From: Aspidiotus rigidus
Taxonomy: Eukaryota; Arthropoda; Insecta; Hemiptera; Diaspididae
Direction: 5' to 3'
Length of the DNA: 64,000 nt
NCBI GenBank assembly: GCA_035079385.1
Contig: JAVHKY010000065.1
Coordinates: forward strand, 930,001-994,000
Numbering within the stretch: position 1 is the first letter of the stretch; every line of letters starts with the position of its first letter. The notes under the pieces are model-generated. The model made no database searches. It had not been told where the DNA came from and saw nothing but the letters and a program-made list of their open reading frames with translations. Positions 25,452 to 35,605 of the stretch are shown piece by piece. Made by a program: the position numbers and the translations under genes.

Positions 25452-25652
25452 TCACTTCAACCAGACTCCTTCAATCGGCACCGAGATAGATTGATGCGAA
25501 GGAGTACGTCTCCAACTACCTCGGTAAATACCCGCCATGTCTAAACCAACAGCTAATCTAGTATTACCAATCTCTTCCACATACGCGTAATTAGAGCTCA
25601 ATTTCAAAGCACTCCCTCTTTGTTCAGGGAATTTCAATCCATACGTACTCAT
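25452..25652 (-). other. Frame related to 23452-23652, function unknown
   Basis: See 23452-23652. This copy differs mostly at amino-acid-changing sites over the shared part and diverges completely after AGIYRG, which argues against strong purifying selection. Confidence 0.3.
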
Positions 25653-25807
25653 GAATTTGAATTCAGGTTCAGGAACAGGAAAATATCAAGCTTTCACTCT
25701 ACTTTTTGGATGAAATCTGATTCAAGAATATGAGTGGGAACAATACAAAGGAAACATGCGCGCGATAGGAAAAGGTCACAGACGGCTGGAATGTCCGTCA
25801 GCCCCCT

Positions 25808-25939
25808 CTTAGCTTAGTTTCCGCGAGACAAAGTCCTTTGGAATGCAGCTCTCACCGCGTGCAGGTGCTAAGTAGGAGTTAAGGTTGATTAGAATCAGCC
25901 AAAAACTGGTTGTTTGCCAATCAGACCTCTTTGAGAGCC
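25808..25939 (-). ncRNA. HDV-like self-cleaving ribozyme, copy 7
   Basis: Core preserved; catalytic C candidate at 25817. The J1/2 insert is entirely different from copies 1-6 but still folds: AGGTTGATT against AATCAGACCT, and an inner CAGCCA/TGGTTG stem. Replacement of sequence with retention of a stem argues for a structural role. Confidence 0.85.
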
Positions 25940-25969
25940 GGGGAACCCACCCACCTCCCAGGGAATAAC

Positions 25970-27060
25970 ACTCTTTTGCCACTTTCCTTTGTTTTGGTGC
26001 ATCCATCGTCCTCTCGATACAAATTCTCGAATTATGAGCTCAACTAGTGTCAACGTATCACTTGTCTTTGTGTGTACAGGGGATGGACGACCTTTCTTCA
26101 ATTCAAGCACATTGATGGTACACTCTCGGCAGGAAAAAGCTTCCTCTTTCACTGAAATGATTGACAACACCCGCTGGACAGCTCTTGATTACAAAAACCT
26201 ACTCTTCAATCATGGGAGACATTCTAGAAATATCAAATACTCAGTAAACCCCTCGGAATTAATCAGGCGTCGCATACATTGGTCTTCTTTCATTGAAAAA
26301 TTGAAAACTTGGGACGAGAAGAAACGATCCTTACTCGGATGGCCACAGCGTCATTTTACCTATAGGAAACCTGCCAGTTTTGCTTCTTAACATGTACACA
26401 ACCCATACCTTTCACTCCTCTATGCCGAACCATATCTGAAGCTACTAAGTACTTTAAAAATTACATTTACACAATGTGTACATTACAGTATGCTATATGA
26501 TTGATATTACCGACAGAAAATATTTAAAAGAATAGTGTATCATTAATTATTTGTTATAATCGCCAAATCAATTACCTATTCTTACATGAAGGAAAAAACC
26601 ATTGTATGTTTTTATAAGATAATGAAATGCTTGATATTTCCACTTGATGATTAGCCACTTCTGAAAAGATGGATTTACCATAATTACATACGGTTATTCA
26701 CATCTTTCTAATGGATCTATCACACACTTGAAAGTTGCAAATAACCATATGAAACATGAATCATGTAACTTCCAAACGTTCTGATGAGGTATTGAATGTA
26801 GAGGTGAATACTATAATTTCCATGTATCTCTTTTTGAGAACATTTGGCGAGATATTATTAATTCGAGAAATAACTCGTGATCCTTAATTTAATTACAACT
26901 CTTCAACGAGAACGTATTCTAATTGTACAAACATGTTTTTCTATTCTCAGTTGGTGAATACTGCACATAATGTACTAACTATCAATTATCACGGTAGTGT
27001 CCATTCAATGGCTGAACAAGAATTGGATAACGTCGATTTCCACTTTTTCTCAAATTTTTT
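25970..27060. other. Unit-specific spacer without supported gene
   Basis: A 133-codon plus frame (25989-26390) and an opposing 91-codon frame (25895-26170) overlap on opposite strands. Neither has a recognisable domain or a conserved copy in another unit. The rest is AT-rich. Confidence 0.45.
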
Positions 27061-27063
27061 GAA

Positions 27064-27118
27064 AGGAACATGTAAGGCAGTGATAATATGTCACACATCA
27101 TTGCCGAAACATGTTCCT
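27064..27118. ncRNA. Pre-miRNA-like hairpin, unit 8
   Basis: AGGAACATGT/ACATGTTCCT outer stem is unchanged, while the inner stem is now GGCAGTGAT/ATCATTGCC (one G.U), so pairing is kept although the bases differ from units 1-4. This is the most informative copy for structure conservation. Confidence 0.6.
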
Positions 27119-27236
27119 ACAAAAAATTTAATACTCAACATTGTAAGACAGTTTGCATCAGTACTTCGCTGAAATAAGAGCTCTATAAGTTAACATTGTG
27201 GAAAATTGTGAGAAGTATTGGAGGAATTGTCGGAAT

Positions 27237-27383
27237 CAGTGACGTAGCCAGAAAATTTTTGTGGAAAGGTTTCAACAAAATTGTGTGCAATGCGATTACT
27301 TTACCCTTTTCTGTTATTTTGATGCTATTTTAAGGCATATTATTCAACTTACAATTGATTAAGGGTTTCAGGCTACGCCACTG
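27237..27383. mobile_element. hAT-type MITE, unit 8
   Basis: CAGTGACGTAGCCA left end and GGCTACGCCACTG right end, with flanks GTCGGAAT and GTAAGAAT. It sits directly downstream (plus strand) of the hairpin, as in units 1-4. Confidence 0.6.
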
Positions 27384-27443
27384 GTAAGAATTTGTGAAGG
27401 ATCAGGAATGGTCACAGACGGCTGGAGTGTCCGTCAGCCCCCT

Positions 27444-27575
27444 CTTAGCTCAGTTTCCGCTGGACAAATGTCCTTTGGAATGCAGCTCTCACCTCGTGCA
27501 GGTGCTAAGTAGGAGTTGAGCCTCATGGTCTCTGTCCAAAGGGGACAGAACGCCATGAAAACCTCATTGAGAGCC
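27444..27575 (-). ncRNA. HDV-like self-cleaving ribozyme, copy 8
   Basis: P1, P2 and P3 are intact; L3 ends in A instead of C. Inner P4 is GGAC/GUCC (fully Watson-Crick). J4/2 is ACUGA, still C-N-R-A, with the C at 27453. J1/2 is a new hairpin: CATGG/CCATG around TCTGTCC/GGGACAGA. Predicted cleavage lies 5' of 27575. Confidence 0.86.
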
Positions 27576-27959
27576 GGGGCCCACCCCCTCCCTGGACTGA
27601 AAATTGTACCACTAAATATGGAAACTGTATTGAAAAATTTTATTCATGTTGTCCAGAAGAATCCCAAAGATGAAATGAGAAACATCAATAATATTGTAGG
27701 AACCAAGATAAGGGTACAGACTACGGACTCCATTAGCTCCTTCCAACTAGTTTTTCCTCCCTTAACTTAGGCTTTTGTTTATTACGTTCGTTAGCCAAAA
27801 TTTTTATGGTTTCAATATTGATGGTACAAGACATTTCTTTTGAGTGAAGAGCAAGAACAGTGTGATCATTCTACTTTCTTTCGTCATTTTTATGCTGAGA
27901 GATTCTAATCGGAACAGGGAATGGAATAAACAACACCAGCTCTTTTTGTAAGGTGAGGG

Positions 27960-29930
27960 GTGCTCCTCCAACGCCTATAATTGAAAACTTTTTTGGTACA
28001 GTTTATATTATACTTAAGTATACATTTGAATATTCTAGTATTAGTAGCAATGATTGAATTTCAATTATTTCTCTTGGCTGAGAAAGTCTAGTCATAACTG
28101 AATATGCACGTATGAACTAGCCAATCTCAGCCTAGGAAATAATTGAGCTGGTTGCGGTCCAAGATTCCATTCCAACGCCTATAATTGAAAAAGTTTTTCA
28201 GTACAATTTATATAATATTATAATATATAAGTACGCATTTGGATGTTCTAATATAAGTAGCATTGATTGGATTTCAATTACTTCTCTTGGCTGAGAAAGT
28301 CTAGTCATAACTGAATATGCACGTATGAACTAGCCAATCTCAGCCTAGGAAATAATTGAGCTGGTTGCGGTCTAAGATTCCATTCCAACGCCTATAATTG
28401 AAAAAGTTTTTCAGTACAATTTATATAATATAATATATAAGTACGCATTTGGATGTTCTAATATATAAGTAGCATTGATTGGATTTCAATTACTTCTCTT
28501 GGCTGAGAAAGTCTAGTCATAACTGAATATGCACGTATGAACTAGCCAATCTCAGCCTAGGAAATAATTGAGCTGGTTGCGGTCCAAGATTCCATTCCAA
28601 CGCCTATAATTGAAAAAGTTTTTCAGTACAATTTATATAATATTATAATATATAAGTACGCATTTGGATGTTCTAATATAAGTAGCATTGATTGGATTTC
28701 AATTACTTCTCTTGGCTGAGAAAGTCTAGTCATAACTGAATATGCACGTATGAACTAGCCAATCTCAGCCTAGGAAATAATTGAGCTGGTTGCGGTCTAA
28801 GATTCTATTCCAACGCCTATAATTGAAAAAGTTTTTCAGTACAATTTATATAATATAATATATAAGTACGCATTTGGATGTTCTAATATATAAGTAGCAT
28901 TGATTGGATTTCAATTACTTCTCTTGGCTGAGAAAGTCTAGTCATAACTGAATATGCACGTATGAACTAGCCAATCTCAGCCTAGGAAATAATTGAGCTG
29001 GTTGCGGTCTAAGATTCCATTCCAACGCCTATAATTGAAAAAGTTTTTCAGTACAATTTATATAATATAATATATAAGTACGCATTTGGATGTTCTAATA
29101 TATAAGTAGCATTGATTGGATTTCAATTACTTCTCTTGGCTGAGAAAGTCTAGTCATAACTGAATATGCACGTATGAACTAGCCAATCTCAGCCTAGGAA
29201 ATAATTGAGCTGGTTGCGGTCCAAGATTCCATTCCAACGCCTATAATTGAAAAAGTTTTTCAGTACAATTTATATAATATTATAATATATAAGTACGCAT
29301 TTGGATGTTCTAATATAAGTAGCATTGATTGGATTTCAATTACTTCTCTTGGCTGAGAAAGTCTAGTCATAACTGAATATGCACGTATGAACTAGCCAAT
29401 CTCAGCCTAGGAAATAATTGAGCTGGTTGCGGTCTAAGATTCTATTCCAACGCCTATAATTGAAAAAGTTTTTCAGTACAATTTATATAATATAATATAT
29501 AAGTACGCATTTGGATGTTCTAATATATAAGTAGCATTGATTGGATTTCAATTACTTCTCTTGGCTGAGAAAGTCTAGTCATAACTGAATATGCACGTAT
29601 GAACTAGCCAATCTCAGCCTAGGAAATAATTGAGCTGGATGCGGTCCAAAATTCCATTCCATCGCCTGCCTATAATTAAAAAGGTTTTTCGGTACAATTT
29701 ATATAATATAATATATAAGTACATGTTTGGATGTTCTAGTACATATAAGTAGCATTGATTGAATTTCAATTATTTCAATTAATTCTCTTGGCTTGAGAAA
29801 GAGTAGGTCATAACTGAATATGAAAATATGAGCTACCCAATCTCAGCCTAGGAAAAAATTGAGCAAGTTGCGGTCAATTATTCCATTCCACAGCCTATAA
29901 TTTTAAAAAATATTTAGGTACAGTCTGTGG
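27960..29930. repeat. About 212-bp satellite, ten boundaries
   Basis: Monomers start near 27967, 28172, 28385, 28597, 28810, 29022, 29234, 29448, 29659 and 29888 (motif caacgcctataattgaaaaa). Central copies are nearly identical and outer ones are decayed, the usual satellite pattern. Two sub-types differ in a tataatatt insertion and recur in a higher-order order. Each monomer holds one stem-loop (first copy about 28076-28132): GGCTGAGA/TCTCAGCC, a 4x4 internal loop, then CTAGTCATA/TATGAACTAG. The block lies inside array unit 9. Confidence 0.9.
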
Positions 29931-30269
29931 GACATCCAAATATAAATAGCATTAATTGAATTCCAATTATTTCTCTTGGCTTGAGGAAGGGGAGTTCATG
30001 ATGGAATTTGCACCTACAAACTACCCAGGGAGTTACTTATTAGTTGTTACCGAATAGAAAAGTTGAATTACGTACAAAATATACATTTATGTGTACATAG
30101 GTACACGTGTGACAAGAACTAATGATGATTAAAAGTTTGATTTGAAAAAATCATATCGGAATTACAGGAGAGTCCAGCTAAAACCTTAAAATTAGTATCA
30201 ATAAGGAAAGAAGAAATAGACAGGGGATAGGAACTGGTCACAGACGGCTGGAATGTCCGTCAGCCCCCT

Positions 30270-30422
30270 CTTAGCTCAGTTTCCATTGGATGATATCCTT
30301 TGGAATGCAGTCCTCACCGCGTGCAGGTGCTAAGTAGGAGTTGAGGTTCATGGTAAGTGATACGCTGGTGTATCATATCTGCCTATGACTGGCAGTACCC
30401 CATTCAAACCTCCTTGAGGACC
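30270..30422 (-). ncRNA. HDV-like self-cleaving ribozyme, copy 9
   Basis: The most diverged copy and the best evidence. P1 is GGUCCUC/GAGGACU: two pairs are swapped relative to all other copies (C-G to U-A and U-A to C-G) and the terminal G.U is kept. Inner P4 is GGAU/AUCC. J4/2 is ACUGA with the C at 30279. P2, P3, L3 and P1.1 are unchanged. J1/2 forms different hairpins (GTGATAC/GTATCAT and CTGCC/GGCAG, plus strand). Predicted cleavage lies 5' of 30422. Confidence 0.88.
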
Positions 30423-30931
30423 GGGGACCCTCCTACCCCCGGGAAAAATATCACCTCGTGGTTTCTATGATTTTTTGTGCAGAGCTTTTCCCTGGCGATT
30501 TAAATTTCCAGAACTCCACAAGCTCTTGAAAAGTTTTTTTATTGGTTAGTTCACCGAGAGAAACGTCCGACGTTTAATTTTCACTACACAATCTAATCCA
30601 AATATATCTTCATCGTCTCCATTTACCCTCTCCGAGCTCATCACCCCAATTGTTACAAGGCTCGTTAATCTAATAAACAATTGTGAAAATAACGAAAAAC
30701 CGCGCACGTACAAAAAAGTCGAATTGTTTTAGGGGCTTGCACCTCCTTCTTTCTTCATCTTCCCAAAAACCTTCAGATCCCCGCTTTCTTATGTGCTTTA
30801 TATGTATAATACATATCTTACAAATATTTTTAAGAGAAATATTTACAGTTCTCATTATTTATGTAGATAACTATATTATATTTGGATACCTACACATTTT
30901 CCTCAAGATATACTTTTGACACAACTACAAT

Positions 30932-31254
30932 CAGTGGTGGAAACCCGAAGCCAATGAACGGTTTAGTGGCAGCAGCCGGTTTTGAACGGCTTTTAAGTCA
31001 GTCGTGAGCCGTGCTTCAAAATGCGGGTAGCCAATGAAAAGCCAATGGAAAATAATGGAAGCAGCCAAAGCCATTTGAATGCATCTAACATGGTTAACCC
31101 CAAAAAGCAGCTGAAAGCTTATATCAAAATATGAAAAACTTCCTTCATGCCAGTGGAATGACAAAAAAGCCGTTGGCAAGCCGATCGAAAATTGGTCAAC
31201 GGCTACAAGCTGGAGCCAAAGTTTAAGCCGATGACAAACGGCTCTCCACCACTG
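30932..31254. mobile_element. hAT-type MITE with perfect target-site duplication
   Basis: Ends CAGTGGTGGA and TCCACCACTG are inverted repeats. The flanking ACTACAAT at 30924-30931 and 31255-31262 is a perfect 8-bp target-site duplication, diagnostic of hAT transposition. The 323-bp interior is rich in agcc/ggct motifs and has no transposase. A minus-strand frame across it is incidental. Confidence 0.9.
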
Positions 31255-31442
31255 ACTACAATAATAACTGTACTGATTTAGGCCTACATGTAAAATTATT
31301 TCTACATTTCTCAATGAATTACCCGGGTTTGCGATCACATTTTCTGTCTTCATTTTCTTCATTTCTCTGCTTCAATATCTCACTGGCGCACAAATTAACC
31401 CAGATGCTGAATGTTCAACGACAAAAGTTCACAAATTCAATG

Positions 31443-31514
31443 CATCTTCAGAAGTTCCAGGGACTAACTTATTTTTCAACATTAATAAGTTAGTCTAGGA
31501 ACTTTCAGCAGATG
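31443..31514. ncRNA. Pre-miRNA-like hairpin a
   Basis: AAGTTCC, GGGACTAACTTATT and their partners AATAAGTTAGTCT and GGAACTT give a stem of about 30 bp with a 10-nt loop. The inner stem reads GACTAA/TTAGTC. Confidence 0.55.
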
Positions 31515-31650
31515 TGTTGAATCATATCTTCCACAATTTGTATTCAGGATGCTCTTCATCTTCTTCATTTCTCTGCTTCAATATCTCACTGGCGCACAAA
31601 TTAACCCAGACGCTGAATGTTCAACGACAAAAGTTTCACAAATTCAATGA

Positions 31651-31721
31651 ATCTGCGAAAGTTCCAGAGAGTAATTTATTTTTCAACATTAATAAAGTTA
31701 CTCTCGGAACTTTCAGCAGAT
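31651..31721. ncRNA. Pre-miRNA-like hairpin b
   Basis: ATCTGCGAAAGTTCC pairs with GGAACTTTCAGCAGAT (one bulge). The inner stem is GAGAGTAA/TTACTCTC. Relative to hairpin a the pair C-G has become G-C on both arms. Confidence 0.6.
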
Positions 31722-31858
31722 GTGTTGAATCATATCTTCCACAATTTGTATTCAGGATGCTCTTCATCTTCTTCATTTCTCTGCTTCAATATCTCACTGG
31801 CGCACAAATTAACCCAGATGCTGAATGTTCAACGACCAAAGTTTCACAAATTCAATGA

Positions 31859-31930
31859 ATCTTGCGGAAGTTCCAGGGAGTAACTTATTTTTCAACATTA
31901 ATAAAGTTACTCTCGGAACTTTCAGCAGAT
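31859..31930. ncRNA. Pre-miRNA-like hairpin c
   Basis: Like hairpin b in its inner stem (GGGAGTAAC with GTTACTCTC), with a more mismatched base (ATCTTGCGGAAGTTCC). Confidence 0.55.
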
Positions 31931-32516
31931 GTGTTGAATCATATCTTCCACAATTTGTATTCAGGATGCTGATAAAATGATATCCGCGTAATGGAAAGCT
32001 CGAAGGCCTTAAACTGCGTAGAGTTTTGAAAGGACGTGTTCATGCACAATATAAGTAAACTTGTGTGTTAAATTATACCCTTCAAAATACATGAAACTGA
32101 AGAACTATTCCATATAAAAACTAGGAGAGGTATATAAGTGACTTATCAATACAACACATCGTAAATGTAAAGCAGCATATTTTTATACTATAGCTAACAA
32201 AATATTTTCCTTTCCAGGGGTGCCATGATCCCTCAAGTCCAATGAAGAAACCCCTCTCAAACTTTAATTTCTTATAGCTATAAATAAAAAATAAAAAAAT
32301 TATATCGGCTCTCCCTAAAAACGATTACGAAGAATTATCTTCATGAAAGTGGCCTCACGGCACCCCTGTTTTCACAAAATTTCTAGGAAGTAAATGAACA
32401 AATTATATTCAGTATAAGTAATAAGGACGGCTCAAAGGTTTTCTAATTTTAAAGTTATGTACAATGTAGAATATATCTATGAATTAAGTCAGATTGGTGT
32501 CAAATCACATTTCAAA

Positions 32517-32592
32517 AATTTTGGGAACGCAACGTCCAAGGTCCTGTATGACTTTAACAACAACGTAAAAGACCTCGTTGCGTTCCCAAATT
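32517..32592. ncRNA. Hairpin with 15-bp perfect base stem
   Basis: TTTGGGAACGCAACG (32520-32534) pairs exactly with 32576-32590, and AGGTC/GACCT extends the stem after a 4-nt asymmetric bulge. It occurs once in the window. It may be a processed hairpin or a relic of a small foldback element. Confidence 0.5.
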
Positions 32593-33779
32593 ATTGAGAA
32601 AATACATAATCGAAACCAGATTAATTCTATACCTATCTTCCTTCCGGTACAATATTGGTCCATTTACTTGCGCAGTCAGTCTAGAAATTTAAATTTATGT
32701 ACAATATACTTCTTTTTCTTAATAGATAATGTTCACAAATAATTGAGAAGTTGTTAATCATCACAATCGACATTTTCTATAGGCGAAAATACAAGGAAAA
32801 ATGAGTAAGACTTCTTCCGAAATAAAAAATTGATGGTAAAAGAATAGAAATTAAAACAAAGACGCTGGAGAGATTTTAGATTTTGGCATCAAATCCCCTC
32901 CAAAACAAATATCAATAGATAAATCCATGATCTCTGCGGTGACCGGACTCTCTCTCATCCTTGATCGTCGTGCGTGCTCCGTCACGCTACCACGCTAGGC
33001 AACCGGTCCTCTTCTCCTTTCGTCACTTTCGTTTTCCTCCCTGTACGACGATGTACGAGTTAGAGTTGACGTACGCTTTACAGAATACACGTTTTCATCG
33101 TTCAACTCTCTTCTTTTTCATGGCTCGTCTTTGTGCGCATTTCCTCCAACCCCCTTCGTCTCATCAGCACACTCTTCCACCCTTCTGGAATCACTCTTGA
33201 CTATGAGACCAGATCTCAAACAAGGTTCCTTGTCCAAAAACGATTCTTCTCCATCACTCACATCGAACAATTTTTACAAATCTCCCAAAAAGTCAAAATT
33301 TTTCCAAGTCCAAATTCGTCATTAGAGTATAGATCAGTTTTTCTTGGACACGACATCGCGTGTTCCCTATTGAAAACTAATTTAAAAACATTCCCAACTT
33401 CCCCATTCGTCTCAAAGATTGTTCAAAAACCCGGAAGATAATCGCCCATATGCATATTCCATAAAAGGGACACTGAACGCCAACGAATAAAAAATACACA
33501 GCCAAATTGATGCCTATAGTTGCTTGCCTATCTCATCTTTCAAACAGCAAATTCCTCCACCTCATCGATTCAATTTCTTGTCTTTAGCCCCTCATTATAA
33601 CATGAACCCACTCGCTATCAACCCTCGTCTCTATCAACTCGCATACCCTATTCCTCTGGATCCTAATCTTGAAACATATCAAGTATAGCGAAACAACCTC
33701 TGAAGAATATCTCCTTCGATAGAATCCCCGAAAATACCCATCAGTTTCAAACTACAAACAACATTATATCGCAAACCAA

Positions 33780-34081
33780 TTCACACTCGTCAAAATAAAT
33801 TACTTTCCAAGAGAAAACATCTCTCCTGCAATCTTCCCCCGTTAGAAACTCCAGACGCAAAGAAGTCTTTCAGTCTCTTTCTCGACTTGAAATATGCCAC
33901 ACACGTACCACTCGCTCTTGCCATGTCAAAGAAAACTCATCATTCCCCCAACGTGTCCTATTGCCAGAATCAAGACCTTTCAGTCGCCTGCTCAGTCGAA
34001 CACATCTTGATCTGTTCTCGATTCCAGCTTCTATTCGAATCTTCATTGACATGCTCTCTTCACACAGCATCAGAGCCTTAA
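33780..34081 (+). pseudogene. LINE C-terminal fragment, frameshifted
   Basis: One frame reads RRKEVFQSLSRLEICHTRTT, which matches the R-R-x-E/Q-V ... L-R-I-G-H-T-R pattern downstream of RNase H in non-LTR retrotransposons. After a frameshift near 33950 the next frame reads YCQNQDLSVACSVEHILICSRF, the usual C/H-rich HIL-C ending. About 700 bp upstream is AT-rich with no readable domain. The copy is dead. Confidence 0.6.
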
Positions 34082-35555
34082 AACGTCATTTTGACACTAT
34101 TTGCATGAGGATGCAAAGTGAGCGCAATGTGTGACAACATTTGAAAGCAGTCCGAAAATGTGCAAACAGTAGTGCTTCTAATAGAGCAGCCTCACGTAAA
34201 TACGTACTCCGTCCTCCAATATCTCAGATTAACCCACTTCTTCATTGTTATCTAATCATCTGATGTGTAAATACTATAAACTAAGTACTTGTATAATTGT
34301 CGAGCTCATATGATCTCAGTAATTGTGTAGCTCGTTTATGAAAAATAAATCGAATTAAAACTAGAACAGAAAAGACCGCGTTAGCCTACCTCCTTGAGTC
34401 TTCAAAAAATGTACGTCCCATCAAATTTTATGATTTGTCAATTTTCGATTAATATTCAACCATTATGCGGTCGCATGAGCTATTCGACGTAAACGCAGTT
34501 TCGTTGAAATGTAAATCAAAAAGATTTCTATAGTCACTCAAAAATTATGATTTAGAGTAATACGGATATGAAGAAGTCATTTAACGAATTTCAAATTTGA
34601 TGAAATGAAAGAAATTAATTTAAATAGAAATTTTACATACGCGCATGTATGAAAAGATTTCTCTTTTGCGCGCGGTAAAATCCGAAGTCGATTTGTACTT
34701 TTGCGTACTGCGTTCGTCTTTCGATCCGAGTCATTCAAAATAATTCAATATTAATAATATTTTTATCGTAAAATAACTGCCCAGTTGAAAAAGAATAAGA
34801 AAAGAAAAAAAAAATGGAATGAAATAAAATGAAATGATTCTTTCCGAAAAATGTTCATATGAATGAAAGAGAAATGAAGTTCAAAAATAATTCTCCCTTT
34901 TATGTTTTATCACATGTCTGTCGAAAATTGTCTATCCCATGAATATTTTGAGATATGTTGAATCAATACAAAAATGTTTTATCTTGGAGCACAACGAGGA
35001 GATTGCATTTTGTCGACTGAAAAAAATCATCGACTTCAAAAACTGCGAACACTCGCTTAGAATATTAAACGAATTCGGTAAACCAATACAACGCGAGGAC
35101 ATACGAGAGTGTAGCCCTGCATGGTCATTGCTGTCTGCTAAACGACAGCGGCAGCGGCGAATCAACAACGCGTTACAGATCAACGAGATTTTGAATTGTG
35201 TAGGTGGTGGGATTTGCAACAAAGATGGCCGACGCGACGCAAATACGAACGAACTTCGTAGTACGTGCTGTGCACAGGCGTTTTGTGAGTTATGCGTAAC
35301 GCCACATCTGCCGTACAAAGTGAGATTGACGTATATCCAAAACAACGATTCGGAGGATTGATATATTATTGCTTTCAAAAACAACGGAAAAATTATTCTA
35401 CAATCCTGCAAAATTTACGATTTCTAATATTTTTATCTAAGAATCCGATGGTCGTTTTAAATTTTTGTTAACGGCATTAGTTTTTTTTTTTTTATTTTTA
35501 ACACTGTCATATTCATGCTACTATTTAGAGATATGTATTTACTAATATTCACGTG

Positions 35556-35605
35556 AGTGGATATACGTCCCATTTGCCGATAAAGGAATAGGACGTATAT
35601 CCACT
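35556..35605. ncRNA. 15-bp perfect stem hairpin
   Basis: AGTGGATATACGTCC and GGACGTATATCCACT are separated by 20 nt. I see no matching hairpin at the equivalent place in copy A, so it is probably a young foldback. Confidence 0.45.

Larger units (their letters stand above)
13672..30450 (-). repeat. Tandem array of nine ribozyme-bearing units
   Basis: Nine diverged units of about 1.6-2.8 kb, each holding one strongly conserved core of about 220 bp at 13.67, 15.63, 17.26, 19.21, 21.28, 23.77, 25.77, 27.40 and 30.23 kb. Predicted cleavage sites are spaced 1958, 1630, 1952, 2067, 2486, 1998, 1636 and 2847 nt. Units 1 and 3 are almost identical over about 1.9 kb (offset about 3585 bp), showing recent duplication or conversion. 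Unit 2 is a version lacking about 320 bp. Between cores there is AT-rich DNA, a hAT MITE in five units and a hairpin in five units. No unit has a long ORF. Confidence 0.9.
31351..31974. repeat. Three tandem units of about 210 bp, each with a hairpin
   Basis: Units begin near 31351, 31561 and 31771 with catttctctgcttcaatatc. Each has one long stem-loop in its second half. Plus-strand frames at 31514-31883 are shadows of the repeat. Confidence 0.85.

Noticed and set aside
25989..26390. 133-codon plus ORF in array unit 7/8
   Set aside because: An opposing frame overlaps it, no other unit preserves it, and it has no recognisable domain.
34939..35361. 140-codon plus ORF and overlapping minus ORF
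   Set aside because: The homologous region of copy A has frameshifts and stops; neither frame is conserved.
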